This document shows, one piece after another, positions 22,142 to 34,294 of a stretch of DNA of 64,000 nucleotides (position 1 is the first letter of the stretch; every line of letters begins with the position of its first letter). The DNA is taken from assembly GCA_027922465.2 (NCBI GenBank), contig BQMF02000014.1, positions 1,426,001 through 1,490,000 on the forward strand, written 5' to 3'. Position numbers and translations under genes: made by a program. The stretch comes from Turritopsis dohrnii (Eukaryota; Cnidaria; Hydrozoa; Anthoathecata; Oceaniidae). Under the pieces are notes generated by a model. That model was not told the DNA's origin, did no database searches, and saw only the letters and a program-made list of their open reading frames with translations.

Positions 22142-22346
22142 GAAAATATCACTTGATGTCAATTTTTTTAGAAGCTATTGTAATGCATTTTTTAATTGTA
22201 ATGCATTTTTTGAAACTAAATCTCGTCTTTTTACTTACTTGCGCAATAACTAGTATATATTCCACGTAAAAAATTTTATTGGTTTCATTTAGAAAATTAT
22301 GTGTCTTTCTCACTCCCATATGCAAATCCTGTGTCAAAAATAGGTA

Positions 22347-24224
22347 CCGTAGAATGGGGTGACAATTTTGAACTTTGTTAAACATTATCTAGGCTATGCC
22401 TTTTTGTGGCAAGTCTCAGTATATGTCATTTTATGAATGAAACCGCACAGAATACATACAAATAAGCATCAAAAATATTTTTTTCGTTTCCAAGCTTTTT
22501 TTTTCAAAAAAAAATGTCTGTCCCAAGTCACCCCTGGTTGGGGTGACTTGGGACAATACTCAAAATCAATTGATTTGGAACAGTTACATGGGTGGGGTTA
22601 CTTGGGACAGCAGTGCCTTTTTAAAATACACTAAATAAAACTATCAAACCAATTAAATGAGTCATAATTTAAGGTTTATGAGCTCGGGAGCAGATTACAA
22701 AAAAAGTGGTTATCAAAACTGAAAAAAATGTATTTGTATCTTACATATGTATAAAACCATTCTGAGAAACATCAAAAGCAGGTATAATGTTGAAACAAAT
22801 AATTGTTTCCTCCCCAGTCACCTGCATAAGACTATTGCTAGGTTCAATTTCTTGAACGTGCTGTCCTACCCCACCCCATAGTAACATATGCTGGCTTTCA
22901 ATGCAAAATTTCACCCTAAGAACATATTTAGGTGTATTTTGAATGTCAGTCACAATTTCACAGGGAAATAAAATACACAAAACAATGAAGTTGTTTCAAC
23001 CTTGTGCAAGGCAAAATGGCGGACTCAGTAAATTTTTGTTGGCATAACGAAAAGTGGAGAAAATGAAAAAAATGATAAATTAGTTCAGATTTTGAAGAAA
23101 ATATGTTTTTACCTAGATATTTTGGTGAAGTAAGAAGAAAGCAGTTAGAAATACATGGCTATAAGTTTCCTAGCTTTTTGTGTGACATAAAATCAGGCTT
23201 TATTTCAGGATTTTTAGCTGCTACCGTTTTTACTTTTAAGATTGAGTTTCATAACTGTTGTTTACCTGTTTGCTTGGACAGTGACACCGGATAGGCCCAC
23301 CATGGTTGGGCCTGAGGGGTTGAAAAATTTTTGAAATAAGGAACAGCCAGATCGCCGAAGAATTCATTTCCCAGGAGAATTCTTACGTACGTGGATTTAA
23401 CAAGAATAATGTTGTTGGCAACATTATTTCAGATGAAAATTAAATAACTTATTATTTCGTTTTCGATTGCGTGATCACACGTGCAGCTGGTTACGCAATG
23501 ATAAAATGTAGCATAAAAAACGAAGGAAAAACCATTGAAAAAGAAAAACTTATTACGTTATTATGGAATGAGAAAGGAATGTGAAAGATCAAAATGTTAG
23601 AAATTACAGGTGGTATAGTGCAACGAGTAGCGTATTTTGAGGTAAGAAAAAGCGCCGAAAATAATGAATTAATACATTCAAATTTATGGCTACCTATCAC
23701 GTATGTGTAACAAAAGAAGTCTCTCGAGACGAGCTCTATTTAAAAATACACAATAGAAATAAAAATACGGCTGAAAAATACACAACAGACTGTCTGCGCG
23801 CATTCATAGAAATACATTTCACACTATTCAATTATCGTTCTGCAATTTAACAATCGCAATCGAAAACGAAATAAAAATGGAAGAGGAGCTAGGTGGTAAA
23901 CAAGGAGTCCGTCTCTCTACACCAGCACATGTAAAGGGCGATGCATAAAGACAGAGAGTTTTTGAACAAAAAGAACACTCAACTACTGATTGTAATGAGT
24001 CAATGAATCCCTATTTGACAGTTTTTTTTATTTTTTCAGTTTTTTTGTTTTGCTCTTATTCAAGATTGAGTTTCAAAACTCAATTCAAGATTGAGTTTTT
24101 GCTACCGTTTTCCGGTAGCAAAAAACCCCTGAAAAAAACGCTGAAAATGAGTATTCGAGGTTCAAAGGTACACAGTAATTTCCATCCCAAGTCACCCCTG
24201 CGTCCCAAGTCACCCCATTCTACG
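22347..24224. mobile_element. TA-flanked inverted-repeat DNA transposon remnant
   Basis: Ends are CCGTAGAATGGGGTGAC at 22347 and its complement at 24208-24224, each next to TA. Near both ends a GGGGTGACTTGGGAC motif recurs (22518-22560, 22590-22610, 24184-24215). The 1.9-kb interior has only short, unrecognised ORFs and holds a nested inverted repeat at 23452-23877. TA flanks suggest a Tc1/mariner/pogo-type element, now non-coding. Confidence 0.7.
23452..23877. repeat. Nested inverted repeat (MITE-like)
   Basis: TTATTTCGTTTTCGATTGCG near 23452 is matched by its reverse complement near 23855-23876. The roughly 425-bp segment lies inside the larger TA-flanked element and has no coding content. 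It is probably a separate small insertion. Confidence 0.5.
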
Positions 24225-24383
24225 GTAACAAAATCATGGAATGGCAAAAGGAAAGTGTATCCATGTCTTAGTGCTCTAAAAACTGGTCAAAAAAATGACG
24301 TCACATCCACTCCAAAAAATACTTGTCCCAAACTTTCGCATAAGTATCTTTTTTAGAGGATGCAATGGAATGGTCCATCATGA

Positions 24384-24914
24384 TCAAAATATCAGAACTA
24401 AATTGCTACTACTGAAAAAAACTCTCCTCTCCTCTAGGATTTTATACGTTTCACATAAAAGAATTTGACCATAAAATAAAAAAATGCTTTCTAGAATAAA
24501 AATGTGACACACTGGCATATGGGTATACAAAAAAAGAAGACATTTCATGTCATGGATCTGATGATTATATGAAAGAAAATAATCAAGAATACACATCCCA
24601 GACACTATGACTGTATTAATACCAGTATCCTGTGTAAACAAGAGAATGTAAGAGAATTTTGAATAAACTGAAGTAAACTCAAATATTTATATATTTTATT
24701 ATGTAGGACTATGTTTCAAGATTTTATTTTTTATCGTGAAAGCTATTATAAATTAGACAAAATGATAAAAATGTTTTATTAAAAACTAAACTTTTAAGCA
24801 TCAGGTTCATTTATTGAATTGTTATACATACTGTTTCTACATTGCATTATTAAAAAAACAACCACTTGTACAGTTTAAACTATTTATATACAACATGGTT
24901 TTAAGAGCATTATC
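24384..24914. other. Gap between inverted-repeat elements, no gene seen
   Basis: AT-rich non-coding sequence between the GGGGTGAC element and the AACGTT element. No exons or repeats are recognised. Confidence 0.4.
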
Positions 24915-24916
24915 TA

Positions 24917-26523
24917 CCCAGCAGGCACCCAACGTTTATCTAACGTTAGTCTAACGTTGGTTCTAGGTTTAACGTTACCAACGTAAAACCAACGTTATTC
25001 CAACGTTAACTACTTACGTTAGTACAATGTTAGAAAGTTACATCAGGACAACGTTAAATTTCATTAATTTACGTTGTATTAACGTTAGTGTTACGTTAGT
25101 TTTTACGTTGTGGTAACGTTAGTGGTTGGTTAGAATGGAAGTCTTTTTTTAATTAGTATAACGTTAAATACTTACGTTAGTATAACGTTAGATACTTACG
25201 TTAGTATAACGTTAGATACTTACGTTAGTATAACGTTAAATTTCGTTAATTTACGTTGGATTAACGTTAGTGTTACGTTAGTTTTTACGTTGTGGTAACG
25301 TTAGTGGTTGGTTAGAATGGAAGTCTTTTTTTAATTAGTATAACGTTAAATACTTACGTTAGTATAACGTTAGATACTTACGTTAGTATAACGTTAGATA
25401 CTTACGTTAGTATAACGTTAAATTTCGTTAATTTACGTTATACTAACGTTAGTGTTACGTTATTTTTTACGTTGTGGTAACGTTAGTGGTTGGTTAGAAT
25501 GGAAGTCTTTTTTTAATTAGTATAACGTTAAATACTTACGTTAGTAAGGGCTATCATAAGTAAGTCCTTGAGGATGATATGAATTTTGATTCGCACTTGC
25601 TACACATTTTCGCCTTTTCAATTAAGAAGTGTATCTCTTGAAAAAACTCGCTTTTACCGTGCTAACCTAGTATTTCCTCTCCACTTTACACTTGGTAATA
25701 TGTCTATTATATATCTATTATATACTTCGCGCTAGTCTAGCCTTAAAACGAGAAATCAGTTTGATTATTTAATCTTGGTTTTGCTGGCAAGATCTGTACT
25801 ACATGACTTATAGATGATAGCTAGAGTATTAGGGCCTGCTACTTGATTATTTTTAATAGAAATCTTTTACTCAAGGTTTCTGATTAATTTTGTTGTATCC
25901 CCAGAGTGTTTTGCTTTGTTAACATATGAAAGCACAAAATGTCTGTTCTATGGACATTAGTCAGCTGGAAAATAGATATCTGTTCTAGCATAAATTTCTA
26001 TTGATTTTCATTTATTGCAATTTGCCGTAACCACAAGCATTCGTTTAACACCTTCCCTTATATTTGTTTCTTTTTCTTCTATTAGGCATGCGTAAATATT
26101 GACATAAAAATATACTTTTCTTGTCAATTAAAGGTAAATATCAACTTCTATGACTATTCGCTGTTTTCGTCATTTGTCTTACTTTGTTGGGATGGACACC
26201 GGGATTTGTTTATAATGACTTCAGAAGTCATTACAATGTTATAACATTTTGATGTTGTTAACGAAATTTAACGTTGTCCTGATGTAACTTTCTAACGTTA
26301 TGCTAACGTAAGTATTTAACGTTATACTAACGTAAGTATTTAACGTTATACTAACGTAAGTATTTAACGTTATACTAACGTAAGTATCTAACGTTATACT
26401 AACGTAAGTATCTAACGTTATACTAATTAAAAAAAGACTTCCATTCTAACCAACCACTAACGTTACCACAACGTAAAAAATAACGTAACACTAACGTTAG
26501 TATAACGTTGGGTGCCTGCTGGG
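24917..26523. mobile_element. Inverted-repeat element built of AACGTT repeats
   Basis: 1607 bp between TA dinucleotides, with ends CCCAGCAGGCACCCAACGTT and the exact complement AACGTTGGGTGCCTGCTGGG. The left arm (about 24930-25550) has AACGTT/TACGTTAG motifs every 10-20 bp and a roughly 185-bp unit (GGTTGGTTAGAATGGAAGTC onward) repeated three times near 25127, 25308 and 25491. The right arm (about 26270-26520) is the inverted version, with CTTCCATTCTAACCAACCAC. The central 700 bp is unique and non-coding. This is a MITE with subterminal repeat arms able to form a long hairpin. Confidence 0.85.
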
Positions 26524-26525
26524 TA

Positions 26526-27220
26526 AAGAATATACATTTATATTCCCTCTCCTCTCTCTATTATCACAAAATTCTGTATAAGGAAGATTTATTCATGGGC
26601 TAAATGACTATCTAATCCATGCTGTCTGAATTTTTTTTCTTTACACTATAGTCCCTTAATATACTGTATCTGCAAATAACATAATAAAAATTTAATGATC
26701 ATATGAAATGCAAATGGGGTAATTTTATTGTGTGTCTGAAATACTAAAAAAAAGCAGAAAACGGCAGTCAGTTTGTCTCAAAAAAAATCTATACTGATTA
26801 CTCGTGGCATAGGCTGAAAAAAGCTAAAACAAAAACTTTTATCTTCAGTTTTGCATTCAGAATACTTCAAGAAGGCTATACATTGTTGACATTGGCTGTG
26901 CGTGGTGTGGGATTGTATATATTGATTTGATTTTTTAGTTGTTTTTTTTCGGGGTTTTTTTTGAGTTTCAGGAAACTATTTACAGATTTTTTCCCCTTTA
27001 TTTTCGAGAAATCGATAAAAGATCAGTAAATTATGTATGTTGATGGCAACAAACATCAAAAACCACAAGAAGAACACATTAAAGAGAACATCATAATCAA
27101 AGTCACAACAATAAAAGATCAACACGTTGGGGTAATCGAAAGTTTATCAGCCATATTTGTTTTGAATGGAGTAGAGCAAATGGAGCGCTGAAACTTCAAT
27201 AACAATAAAAAGCATTATAA
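26526..27220. other. Non-coding gap
   Basis: AT-rich sequence with no supportable ORF, repeat or RNA gene. Confidence 0.4.
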
Positions 27221-27229
27221 AATCTTTTA

Positions 27230-29445
27230 GTTGTCATAGAGATCCATTCTATACCGGATTTTCGATCTGCTGGCTGGAGCAGATTATCCACTTTCTATTC
27301 TTTTGATACCTTAAGCGTTTCTTTTTCGACAGGGGCGTTACTTGGAGGCTGAAAATACACGATACACGAAATATTAACTTTAAAAAAAAGAATAAAAAAA
27401 TTTAAACATGTTTGACTTTTTTGATTTTTTTATTGACATTGATTAATTCTGCTTAGCATTAGTCAACAAACGTTTCAGAGCGTTTTTTTACCTTTCGAAA
27501 ATTCACTGGTGAAGTGATGTAAGAAGGGCGCAGCTAGAGGGTGGTTTTGTCAAGAATGAGTTGATAAGCTCGTACTACTTCCTTTAAAAGCATAAAAAAA
27601 ATTAATTATTATTATTCCTTATATTTTCGTAAGTCTTCATTTTCAATTTAACTTGATAATGCCATTAATTTTTAGTTAATTATAAGAGTGTTTGAGACCC
27701 TTCTTGCTTGTTTTTTTTTTGTTTTTTTTTCTCCTGAAATTGTAACTAAATACTGGAGCTGAGCATCAATTAAATGCCCATACACAGGCAAAAGGATTTC
27801 TGCATCATTTTGCTCATCATATGAGACAGAAGGAACATTAGATAATAAAAAGTAATCAAACCAGATAATTATTTATTCCTTTTGTTAAAACATAACCCAT
27901 TGGACAAAGCAACTGTCTATGAAGAATCAGAAAATACATCACTACTCCTTTCTTTCTACTCATTTCTTCAATAAAAGAAATTATTTTATTGATTTGCCGA
28001 GCGTTCTCTTTCTCTTGTTGCCTAGTACTTCTTTTCATTCCTATTAACAGATGAAGTTAAAAAATCCGAACCCATAAGTTGATTTAAGGACAACGCTATC
28101 TTATGCTACTTTCGAATTTGACAGTCACTTTAAAGATTTGACCAAAACTTAACAATTTTGGGCAATTGATGTTGTATTTTGAAAATATTTGATTGTTGTA
28201 AGGGAGGATTTATACAATTGTGAGCCACGTCCTGAAGTCTTTAACTCACACAGTTTCTTGTTATCTTTTCCAAATACTACCTTATCGCTGAAAAATTCGT
28301 TGGTTAAAAGTGACAAAATATTTTTAAGATTCTGTTACATTTTACCAACAAAGTTTTGACCGGCAAAATTAATGATCGACGAAGATTTTTAGCCGACGAA
28401 TTTTATCTCCAAAACACAATTAAATGGAGATATCCGGTTTGAAAGTTTAAAATATTATGGAGAATTTCGTTATCTCCCCAATTGTTTGCCGCGTTTCTAA
28501 ACGTAATTCCGATAGATATCACTTGAAGGCGTTGTAAAGAAATTCAACAACGACTGCCTCGTTTTCACAAATCATTAAACTATTACGCAATGATTTATAA
28601 AAAGGAGTATTGCTGTATTACCACCTGAACAAGCATTTTGCGTTTTATTTTGTGTAGCAGACCGTAGTGCATCCAATGTATTATCATCTTTTTCTTGATC
28701 TTCTTATTCATTTATCATTCTTCTTTCTTCCAATAAAAACTTTCTTAAATTAAATTTGATTCTATGTTGTCATATCTTATTGTAAGACCGAAATGCCATT
28801 CATTGTTTCATCCATTTTTTATAGAACAAAATGGAAATTGATAAAGAATTGTCTACTAACTGCACAAGCGGGACTTCAAATATAATATTTTTTTAGTTGC
28901 GAAATTTCATTAAGATGGCTGTGCCATCTCCAGCACTAACACCATTTTCGCCGGTGTGAATCAAACAAATAGAAAGACTTATTTCATGTAATGCTGAAAC
29001 TCATTTGATTAACAAAAGGGAGGATATATCAAGCTGGATCGACTAGAAAATCCCTTATACCTTATCGGAGATAATTTCGTCGAGGGAAAGTGACGAAATT
29101 TTTGCTTCGTGGCGAATTTTTTCCCCGCCCAAAATTTCGAAAAACTGAAATTTATAAAAAAGTATTAGAAAAATTTTGCAAAATGACGAAATTTTCTCCG
29201 ACGAAAAGTTTTCCCCGACGAAATTATCCCCAATAAGGTATACGACGGTCGCAAAAGTCTTGTTTGTTTTTGATAATTACCTCAGTGACATTTGACAATG
29301 TATTTATTGTTTTCAAAGAAGGAAGATTTTCCACCCAATGCAAACATTGCACAATGTTCTCAAACAAAGAATTGGCTCTCATTATCACAAATCCACGTCT
29401 CTCATTTTCAGATATATATACATGCTTGACCCTTGACCGATACAA
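27230..29445 (-). other. Possible exons of an unidentified coiled-coil gene
   Basis: Several minus-strand segments look exon-like but could not be joined into one phased chain. One at about 29445-29273 contains RRGFVIMRANSLFENIVQ and LHWVENLPSLKTINTLSNV, ending at a GTAATT donor. One at about 28045-27950 is a charged helical stretch (RQINKIISFIEEMSRKK). Two near 27580-27490 and 27348-27300 have plausible AG/GT borders, but the first of these carries an in-frame TAG. This may be a real but divergent gene, or a decaying one. I do not recognise the product. Confidence 0.25.
29056..29242. mobile_element. Short hairpin MITE (187 bp)
   Basis: Starts TATACCTTATCGGAGATAAT and ends with the near-complement ATTATCCCCAATAAGGTATA. 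The arms also share TTTCGTCG(A/G)GG blocks, so nearly the whole unit can fold on itself. A weaker relative (CCTTATCGCTGAAAAATTCG ... GACGAATTTTATCTCC) occurs at about 28281-28411. Confidence 0.65.
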
Positions 29446-29990
29446 ACTTTACACAGCATCGTATGGATACTGCCTGCACTTTACCTATATATTGCAGTGG
29501 CAGATCTAGAGGTAAGTCGTAATTTGTGCAGGAGAGTGTTAGCAATTTAACCATAAAAGAAAAACGTTCAAATAATCTCATTAAATATAAATTGAATCCA
29601 CAAATTATGTTAATTCGCTTCTCCACTGTTTTTAAAGTCAAGTTGCGACTACCTTCTAGATCCCGCCGCTGCATTGGAGTTCCTTGGTGAAATAATCCTC
29701 GGAGTGCTTTGACAGTTATATAACAGGTCCTTGGGAAAAAAATCGTCATTACTGAAATATATATAACTCTTCTATCTGTAGCTTATACATAATGAGAAAA
29801 AACATTGAAAGAGCTATCTATGACACCGTTTGAGTACTTCTTAAAATAAATACATTTTTATGAACGATTTTGATAGGTTACGATTTTGACAAAAATATGG
29901 TCACCAAGTTTGCTGACACTTGGTTATCGAGTGCTCCATAACATATAGGTAACATTGCGTGAAATTCATGTTCACCAACAATGTAATTTT

Positions 29991-30123
29991 ATTACGGTAG
30001 CAGCGATAGCGAATACCGTATTAAAACACCCGTGGACTCCGACTTCTACTACTCCTCCTCCTCCTCCTACTCCTACTCCGGCCGAAATGGCAATTAGTCT
30101 GCGATTTAGAGTCTGCGAGTCCC
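29991..30123 (+). repeat. Interspersed repeat, copy 2 of 2
   Basis: Counterpart of 8036-8142 in the opposite orientation, with an added CTCCTCCTCCTCCT microsatellite before CGGCCGAAATGGCA. Family not recognised. Confidence 0.7.
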
Positions 30124-30292
30124 CGTTAAAAACTCAATATACATTCTAATGAACGAACGCAGCCTTTTGAATTTTCGAAGGTTTTAAATCACATACATTT
30201 AAAATACGTTTTCTTTGATATTTTATCACTTAATTGATGAAGGAATGGATATTAATCAAATAGGTCTACATAAAGCTGGGACTTTTAGTTAC

Positions 30293-30962
30293 TTAAGCAT
30301 GGTTCACATGGGTCATAAAGTTGTGAAAAACTAGTTGAATAACTTTACGATAGATATTTGAGTAGAATTTTCGTAAGTACCTGTTGACGTTCACATTGAA
30401 AACTTCAAGACGTAAATTTATGAAAGCAACTATCTGTGAAATGGAGGATGTCACTTTGGGAAAGCTTCTTCTTGTTTCATTCACGAAAAAGGCGAAGTGA
30501 TGATGAAATCGAAAATTCAAAGAACGAAATATTCTTGAAGAAAGAGGGCGCTACAGACACTATTATCATCAACTATTCCCAAGCATTTTTATCTCTTTCC
30601 CTATGAGAAGGGTCTAACTTCATAAAGCCTAACTTTTTTGGCTAGCTTTTAGCCTTCAGCTGGCATTATTACGATTTCTCCTTTTTGGCCTTTTATTTCT
30701 GCCATCTTGAAAATAAAACTCGCCGAAAACACATTTTTCCTTCAAAAATTGACAAAAACTCACTTTGCGTACAAAAGTTATTCTAGAATAAAATTTAAAA
30801 TGAAAACTTTTTGATTGCAAAAGTTGTTCTAAATTTGTTCTAAAACCACTTTTCGTAAATTTATTCGATACCTGCTGACGTTCACACGGGAATAAACTTA
30901 CGAAATTTCATTATGCGCAATACGATTAGAACAACTTTATGACTCGTGTGAACCACGCTTTA
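30293..30962. mobile_element. MITE with GTTCACA-type inverted repeats, hit by a transposon at its end
   Basis: The left end TTAAGCATGGTTCACATGGG continues into TCATAAAGTTG. The right end CAACTTTATGACTCGTGTGA continues into ACCACGCTTTA and is its near-complement. A second inverted pair (TACCTGTTGACGTTCACA near 30379, TACCTGCTGACGTTCACA near 30870 in direct form) lies inside. There is no ORF. The IS3EU-like transposon begins at 30963, using GCTTTA (30957-30962) at this MITE's right edge as target. Confidence 0.65.
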
Positions 30963-31254
30963 TATGGTTGTTTAAATGTAGCAATATTCTAACACGTAAA
31001 ATATTTTTTAAAAAACATACTATTTTCGAATTTTAACATAATATTTGCGTGTTTACCACATGGTATATGTTTTCTTACACCATTATTTGTATGCAAACAT
31101 AATATATTGTGTTGTACATGATACATTTCGTTTTTTCTCACATTATATGGTCAACCAAATGTATTTCTAAAAATCTCATTCGGGTCAGTAATTTATATCA
31201 TTAATGTTGTTGACATACATGAAGCATGCAGGTAGCAAAATTTCACATGCAATA

Positions 31255-33708
31255 ATGGCGGATGAAGACAGAACTAGGCAATTAGTGAGAGAAGAAATAA
31301 GAAGGAGCACTGGATTAAATTCATCAAGTGGTAATATTTATAGTATGACTCAAGATTTAATACGAGCAGCAACAAGTTCTGCTGTGGAGGAAATTAATTC
31401 GAATACTGATAACCTTACAAAGTCGCCATCAACAACAGTAGAACGTGGTGCAGTAGTGGAAGTTGTACCACCTCCTCCTCCTCATCTCGTCAGCAGACCG
31501 TTAAGGAAAACAGAGAAATCATCACGACGCAACGGGCAACCCGGTCACCCATACAGACTCAAACCATATAGCCATGTTCCTCGTGTTGGTTCTTCCAAGG
31601 AGAAAACCAAAACATTGGAAGTTGTTTTACTTAATGTAAATGATGAGTTTAAAGAGAAATCTAAGTACAAAGTTGATGACTCTATGATTGTTGGAAGCTG
31701 GTGGTTTGACTTGGTGCCCAACAAGTCAGAAAAGCAAATTCGAGAAGAATTAAAGAATATTTTTTCAGCTAAATTACCATTGATTAAAAATTCAGACTTT
31801 GAGTTTGTAAAATATGAAAGGAGTTCAATATATGACTCATCTATTGCCAGTGGATTAGAGTGGAACAGTACAAGACTGAAGGCTTTAATAGGGCAAAGCA
31901 AAAAATTGTTTTGCAGACTTATAAGTATTGATGCAACTTCTTTGATGGTTTCACTTGAAAGTTTAGAAACTTCTGATGATGATGATCTTCCTGCATTTAT
32001 GCCAACTTCACCACAATCTCCAAAACACGCTCAGAGAAGTAATAATAATGATTTTTATAGATGTTCCACATCTGTAAACAACAACATGTCTACAAATATG
32101 GTAACTGATTCTGAAAGGCCATCATCATCAAGAACAGGTGATGTTGAAAAATTAAAAGATATGGAAAATCTTGTTAAAGACTTACTGGATCAGCAAATTC
32201 CAACAAAGACGCCAACATTTAATACATTGAATGAATCACTATGTTATTTAAGCTCTAAAATTTCAGAGGATGCTGCACGGGTAAAAATTGACAGAGACTA
32301 CTTTTTGGATGATGCCCTATCTTTTTATAAAAGTGAAAAATTTGAACCAACTCAAAGGCTAAAGGTACGTTACAGCAATGAGCCGGCTGTAGATACAGGT
32401 GGAGTCACTAGACAGTTTTTTTCTGAATTGTTTGAGCATCTAGAAAATGGTGGAGATGGTTTTCCACAATTGTTTATTGGTGAGAAAGGTCATAAAATAC
32501 CTACATACGATCCGACTATTGCTGGATCTGATCTGATGGAGACGGTTGGACGTATATTTGCTCATTGCATTGCTCAAACTGGATTTTGCATTGGCAGTCT
32601 ATCACCCGCTATATACTACTACTTGGCTTATGGTGATATCACAAGATGCATTCCATTATTAAGTATTGATGATGTAAATGATCCAAGGATTAAAAGTTTT
32701 GTAAAAAAGGTAATAAAGTTATTTTATAATAATGATAAAAATTGTCACTCAAGTTCAAATGTTTATATAATCACAGATATTGTAGACTGTATAATTTTTT
32801 TTTTTTTTTTTCATTTTCAGTTGTCTGGTGAAGAGAGTAATTTTAAAGAGTTAGATTCAGAAGAGGAATACATTTTGCAAGAATGCGAACAACATTGTAT
32901 ACTAACTGTAAGGAAATTGTTTTATGTATAGTACTTTTCTTGTCAATATTACTGCTCTGTCTTTGCTCTCAGCTGTTTTTACAAGAGGGTGCCTAAATCA
33001 TTAAGAGGCTGGGAATTTTTTTTTGAAAACTTACATTGCCTTTGTTAAAAAGACGTGTATGTTATTCTAAAAACATTTTGCTCATTAAAAAAACCCACAC
33101 AATTGAACGCCAAGTTATGAAATGCTGAGTGATTCCCATTGAAAGATGTTTTTATTCAGGTCTTAATATATCTAAAGGTTTAGACTAGACATTTTATTGT
33201 AGATATATACATTTAGTTGTACTCATTTTAGAAAAATAATGCTATGCAGGTTGCACAGTCTATCATGGTGCACTTTGTTCTCAGCAAAAGAAAAGTGGTG
33301 ATGGACCAATTGAGAAAAGGTTTGCAAGTCCTAAATGTATTGGAGCAACTAATATCACATCCGGATTTATATAAAGAAATGTTCACTGGGAAAAGTCAGT
33401 ACAATTCAGTGGATCTATTTAACTTGATTGAATATGAGGAAAACAGTCCACAAGCTGGGAAGGATGTTTTGAGAAAATTTATTAATGAGGCATCTTCAGA
33501 AGTACTTCAAAATTTTGTGTTGTACGTTTCTGGAAGTAAATTCTTACCGAGAAAACCAATTACTGTTTCATTTGGTCAACGCAATGGGTTTTTTGGTGGC
33601 ACATGTACATTTAAACTGGAATGTCCGATCCTTGATGATTATGAAGCTTTTTCGGATGCATTACAAGCAGCTATATGCCTATCTAAGGCACATTTTACTT
33701 CCATTTGA
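31255..33708 (+). CDS. Transposon-borne HECT-type E3 ubiquitin ligase
   Basis: Three exons in phase: 31255-32709, 32821-32907, 33250-33708, giving 666 residues. Intron 1 (111 bp) has no stop and is a multiple of three, so it can be mistaken for coding; its borders AAG/GTAATA and TTTTCAG are good. I chose the ATG at 31255 (AATAATGG context) over the upstream ATG at 31204. Seen: a Ser/Pro-rich N-terminal half with a basic patch (about residues 90-125); a central region with VGSWWFDLVP (about 155-175); then a HECT domain from about residue 380, with LKVRYSNEPAVDTGGVTRQF, DPTIAGSDLMETVGRIFAHC and YYYLAYGDI. The C-lobe ends in GGTCTFKLECP, where the Thr-Cys matches the catalytic TC of HECT ligases; Cys is at about residue 633, 33 from the end, the usual spacing. 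HECT enzymes accept ubiquitin from an E2 on this Cys and pass it to a substrate. The substrate here is unknown. Similar proteins in animal genomes are often labelled G2/M-phase-specific E3-like. Confidence 0.85.
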
Positions 33709-34294
33709 ACCTATAGTAACTGACATAAAAAGATCTTAAATTTCAATTATGTTATGAATCCCATATAACTCACCAGACTGGTGACGTATACAGAGGTTTT
33801 TTGGAGGCTACTGTTTCGTTATTTTTGATTTTGTTTTTTGATAGTTATTTTTGGTTTTTACAAGCTTTAAATCTTCAGAAAACGCCTTTAGTAAAGATTC
33901 CAAATGAGATTACTCAACTTTATAGAAGCCTGTCTCAAATTTACAAACAATACATATCAATAAAAAATCAGTACATTAGTACTTTTTTGTGTTCTTCGAA
34001 CTCGGGAGATTATCACAGATAATACTCAATGTTTAGACTACTTTTATAATATATATACGTTTATATTTTTGTTACTTACTTTATGCGTCAAAGTTTTTCG
34101 TTTCTTTTTGATGTTTTGTTTTCTTGTATGTTTTGTTCATGCAATACAGTTGAAATATATTTTGTTACACACGGCAGTGTGGACTTGAAAGAAACCTTGT
34201 AAGCTTTTAACGCTTTTTCCTTATCTAAAACTACCTTTGATTTTGTTGTGCGGTGTATCTTTTATCAGCAAAGAAAATACATAAGAACAGACAA
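33709..34294. other. Spacer between the two convergent transposon genes
   Basis: About 590 bp between the stop codons. It should hold both 3' UTRs. Only short ORFs are seen. Confidence 0.6.

Noticed and set aside
24930..26520. CRISPR-like or clustered repeat array in the AACGTT region
   Set aside because: The repeats are arranged as inverted arms with terminal inverted repeats and TA flanks, there is no spacer structure, and the genome is eukaryotic.
32710..32820. Coding sequence continuous through this segment of the HECT gene
   Set aside because: It has clean GTAATA...TTTTCAG borders and a poly-T tract, it interrupts the HECT fold, and its length is a multiple of three by chance. I treat it as an intron.
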